Origin: Metopolophium dirhodum
Lineage: Eukaryota; Arthropoda; Insecta; Hemiptera; Aphididae
Direction of reading: 5' to 3'
Length of the DNA stretch: 64,000 bases
Assembly: GCF_019925205.1 (NCBI RefSeq)
Contig: NC_083568.1
Span: 12,026,393 to 12,090,392 of the forward strand
Shown here: piece after piece, positions 61,549-64,000 of the stretch
Numbering within the stretch: position 1 is the stretch's first letter
How the letters are laid out: each line of letters begins with the position of its first letter
Notes under the pieces: model-generated
The model's database searches: none
The model's input: only the letters and a program-made list of their open reading frames with translations
What the model was told of the DNA's origin: nothing
Made by a program: the position numbers and the translations under genes

Positions 61549-63312
61549 TCATTTAAAATAATTGTAATAACATCTACTAAACACTAAAATAAACTAAATT
61601 TAATTTAAATTATATTTATATGTATTTACTTTTTATTTGGACACTTAACGTAGTCCATTTATTACTATGTATTTAAAATAAAAGGTTTTCAAAAAATTCG
61701 AATCACCACTTATAGTGATGAAAATACTCTCGGAACAACGGGATCACTATAAGTGGCGACTAACTCTACTTATATTAAACGTACAACGATACGCAACGTG
61801 TGTAATGTACTTATTGAAGATATGAAATTCATTACAGAAACTTTAATACAGCTATGAAACAGAATCTCCAGTAATTGGAAAAATATTTAATTCGAAACCA
61901 CGTGAGATCGTCGCCATTTAAATAATGTCCACGATTGCGCACTCGGTGTAGCTGTATTTCTTACAGTGTGCCTACCACGTGTTGTGTTCGTGTAAAATAT
62001 CGTATTAATTATACGTTTACAATGATTAATGTTTGCGGCATGTTTTTCCGGTCAAGCGAATCATCGTCAACTTGCCAGCCCCCTCCCCTAAAAAATAATT
62101 TCGTGGTAGGTTTGTATTTTAGTGTAGTGTAAATGGTGGATCCTAGTAGCTGGTAAAGATTATATATTTTACCGATAAATCATTAAATTCAAAATGATTA
62201 ATGACAATATGGTTTATATTTGGTTTGTATTTGGGTTTGTTTTGTGTGTACCTATGGTGGAGCCTAGTCATAGAGTAATATAATTATAATATAAAAGTAG
62301 TGTTCTTTTGTAATGTTGAATCCTTTGTGGACACGAGCTTTTGCAGTTTATCTCTACGAGACATTAAAAATATTGTACCATTCATTTTTTTATGCAGCGT
62401 TGTCGTGAATACCACAATTGATACCCCAGTTTTTCTTGAGTGATTAGAATGTTGTTATAATGTTTTTGATATTTGATCACTGCCATCTAGGGGTAAATTG
62501 CATATTCGATATACCTTTTATGAAAGTCTGATAATACAGTTTGAATAGGTAACGCCGCCACTATATGACTCTATGATCCTAGTAGTTTGTAAAGGTTATA
62601 TTATATTTGATTAATGTAATATCGCACTGATTAACTCATTAAATTCATCATGATTATAATGCTGGTTGATGGGTGCTGAATAATAAACTTCTAGGTTTTC
62701 AATAATAATTTAATGAGTATATTACATTACATTGATATAAAAATAAAAATGAGTGCAGCCATTATAAAAACGAATAATTTACGGTATTGTCTAGTAATTA
62801 TTTCAGTGTTTCTATATCGTAACCAATTGAATTAGCTTTCTTTAATTTTTAAGAATATGACTAATCGTTAACTCGTTATTTTTCATCAACTTTATTCAAG
62901 TTTTCTCAATTCAAAATAAATAAAATCAGTTAATTCAAATTGTAAAGGTAAATTAATCGTATATTTCATTAATTTAACTTTTTTATATAATTAACAACAA
63001 ATGTTATTGCTATTTATTTTAACGGTGTTGACTGCGCACATAATATTTGTTCGTGAAATTGTTTGTGATGGTGATTATGGTAGTTTGTTCTAAAATAAAA
63101 AAGGCACATATGCACATTTTTTATATATTTGTTTAAAACGAATAAAAATATGTCTGCTAAATGCTCCACGTCATACAATATATAATACACGTTTTAGATA
63201 CGTAAACACTGGGCCCTAAAGAATATAGCTGGAAAGAATTATTTGATTTCGTATATCGTTTGACTAAATCAACGAAATTATGTATTACGTTTGTACTTCA
63301 ACTATTTTAAAC
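60004..63312 (+). repeat. Recent segmental duplicate, copy 2 (pair at 44335-47634)
   Basis: Exon 7 is identical to that of GST-3, and the synonymous changes in exons 5 and 6 are very few. The flank stays alike until about 63312. There the GST-3 side has lost about 30 bp, and similarity continues for a short way before the GC-rich island. Confidence 0.92.
60496..60860 (-). repeat. Family-E relic in GST-4 intron 5
   Basis: This is the counterpart of 44826-45190, carried along in the segmental duplication. Confidence 0.75.
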
Positions 63313-63462
63313 ATGAAATAAATATAAAAATAGTCAACTCTCGTGCCTCGGTAACACGAACTTAATACCTCTAAGTTATTGGTACCTATCTCATAAATCC
63401 CATACATTATTATACATGTTATCTGCTATCATTGATTTTTTATAACTTGACATTTATATTAA

Positions 63463-63865
63463 CTATCTTGAATAATTTTTACCTACCAACCCAACTAACA
63501 CTTACCTTAAAGTACGTACTTGGTGACCCTGGCTTAAGATTGTAAGAGATTATATTTTAAGTTTAAAAAAACCTAGGCTCGGCCCGGAATAAAATTCTAA
63601 GACTTAAAAAGCCCGGTCAAACCCTTTATTTTATTTTAAAGGCCCGGCCGGTCCAATATCACTACGGGCGGGTCTTTTTAAGCACCGGGTCGGCTGCACC
63701 GGCCCTTGCAGGTCTTTAATATATACCTAGTATGTAGGTATAAATATCTTGAATAATTTTTACCTACCAACCCAACTGACATTTTGGGGCGTTCCAATGT
63801 ACCGTTTTAAGTGCGTACTTGGCATCACTAGCTTATGATTGTAAGAGGTTATATTTTCAGTTTTC
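63463..63865. repeat. CCCGG-rich element flanked by direct repeats
   Basis: A segment starting ATCTTGAATAATTTTTACC occurs at 63466-63565 and again at 63747-63865, on both sides of a CCCGG-rich stretch (63574-63720). A single copy of the flanking segment lies at 36272-36385. Confidence 0.75.
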
Positions 63866-63872
63866 TCAAAAA

Positions 63873-63967
63873 ATGTCTTCACCGTTATTCAAGTATAAAT
63901 GTAAAACGTCATACTTATAGTACTATGCACCGGAATGCCATTGATTTATAATTTGTCACAATGAGAA
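63873..63967 (+). pseudogene. Second decayed signal-peptide exon
   Basis: From ATG at 63873 it matches the decayed exon at 36399 and is broken by TAG in the same place. It starts another unit of the array that runs off the window edge, so further secreted-GST copies or relics may lie beyond 64000. Confidence 0.7.
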
Positions 63968-64000
63968 GATAACTATCACTTTTTATTTTTATTGTACCTA

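Overview
The window is eukaryotic, AT-rich and dense in transposons. It looks like an insect nuclear genome and most likely an aphid (Hemiptera: Aphididae). The reasons are several delta-class glutathione S-transferase (GST) genes with small GT-AG introns, many decayed non-LTR, hAT, Tigger and Mutator-like elements, and a dispersed repeat (called family E here) of a kind I associate with aphid genomes. The species cannot be named from the sequence alone.

Layout. 1-12.3 kb: non-coding AT-rich DNA with one family-E copy, a decayed hAT element with a perfect 8-bp target duplication (5976-7541) and an inverted-repeat element. 12.37-12.48 kb: a TATA/Inr promoter and a likely non-coding first exon. 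16.95-19.97 kb: GST-1, an ordinary 216-residue cytosolic delta GST in five coding exons. 22.0-28.4 kb: GST-2. 38.7-45.9 kb: GST-3. 50.1-61.5 kb: GST-4. Spaces and introns are filled with mobile elements, several nested. 36.4 kb and 63.9 kb carry two decayed copies of the first exon of the GST-2/3/4 type.

Main result. GST-2, -3 and -4 lack the ATG that starts GST-1, although they keep the same splice acceptor at that place. Upstream of each lies a conserved promoter, an exon encoding a signal peptide (91-94 nt, phase 1) and a 19-nt micro-exon. Joining signal exon + micro-exon + five GST exons gives an uninterrupted frame in all three genes (945, 906 and 873 nt; 314, 301 and 290 residues). I infer a tandem family of secreted delta GSTs that arose when a cytosolic GST gained a signal-peptide exon and a micro-exon and then lost its own start codon. 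The family also has a 47-59 residue C-terminal extension absent from GST-1. GST-3 has Asn in place of the catalytic Ser. GST-4 has an 11-codon in-frame deletion and has lost the His and Trp of the glutathione site.

How the copies relate. GST-3 and GST-4 share an R1/TRAS-like retrotransposon fragment in intron 2 and another fragment in intron 4, so both insertions predate their duplication. From their third-last exon to about 1.7 kb past the stop they are nearly identical (44.33-47.63 kb against 60.00-63.31 kb), while the upstream parts have diverged. This points to recent gene conversion or unequal exchange. No RNA genes, CRISPR arrays or bacterial features were seen.
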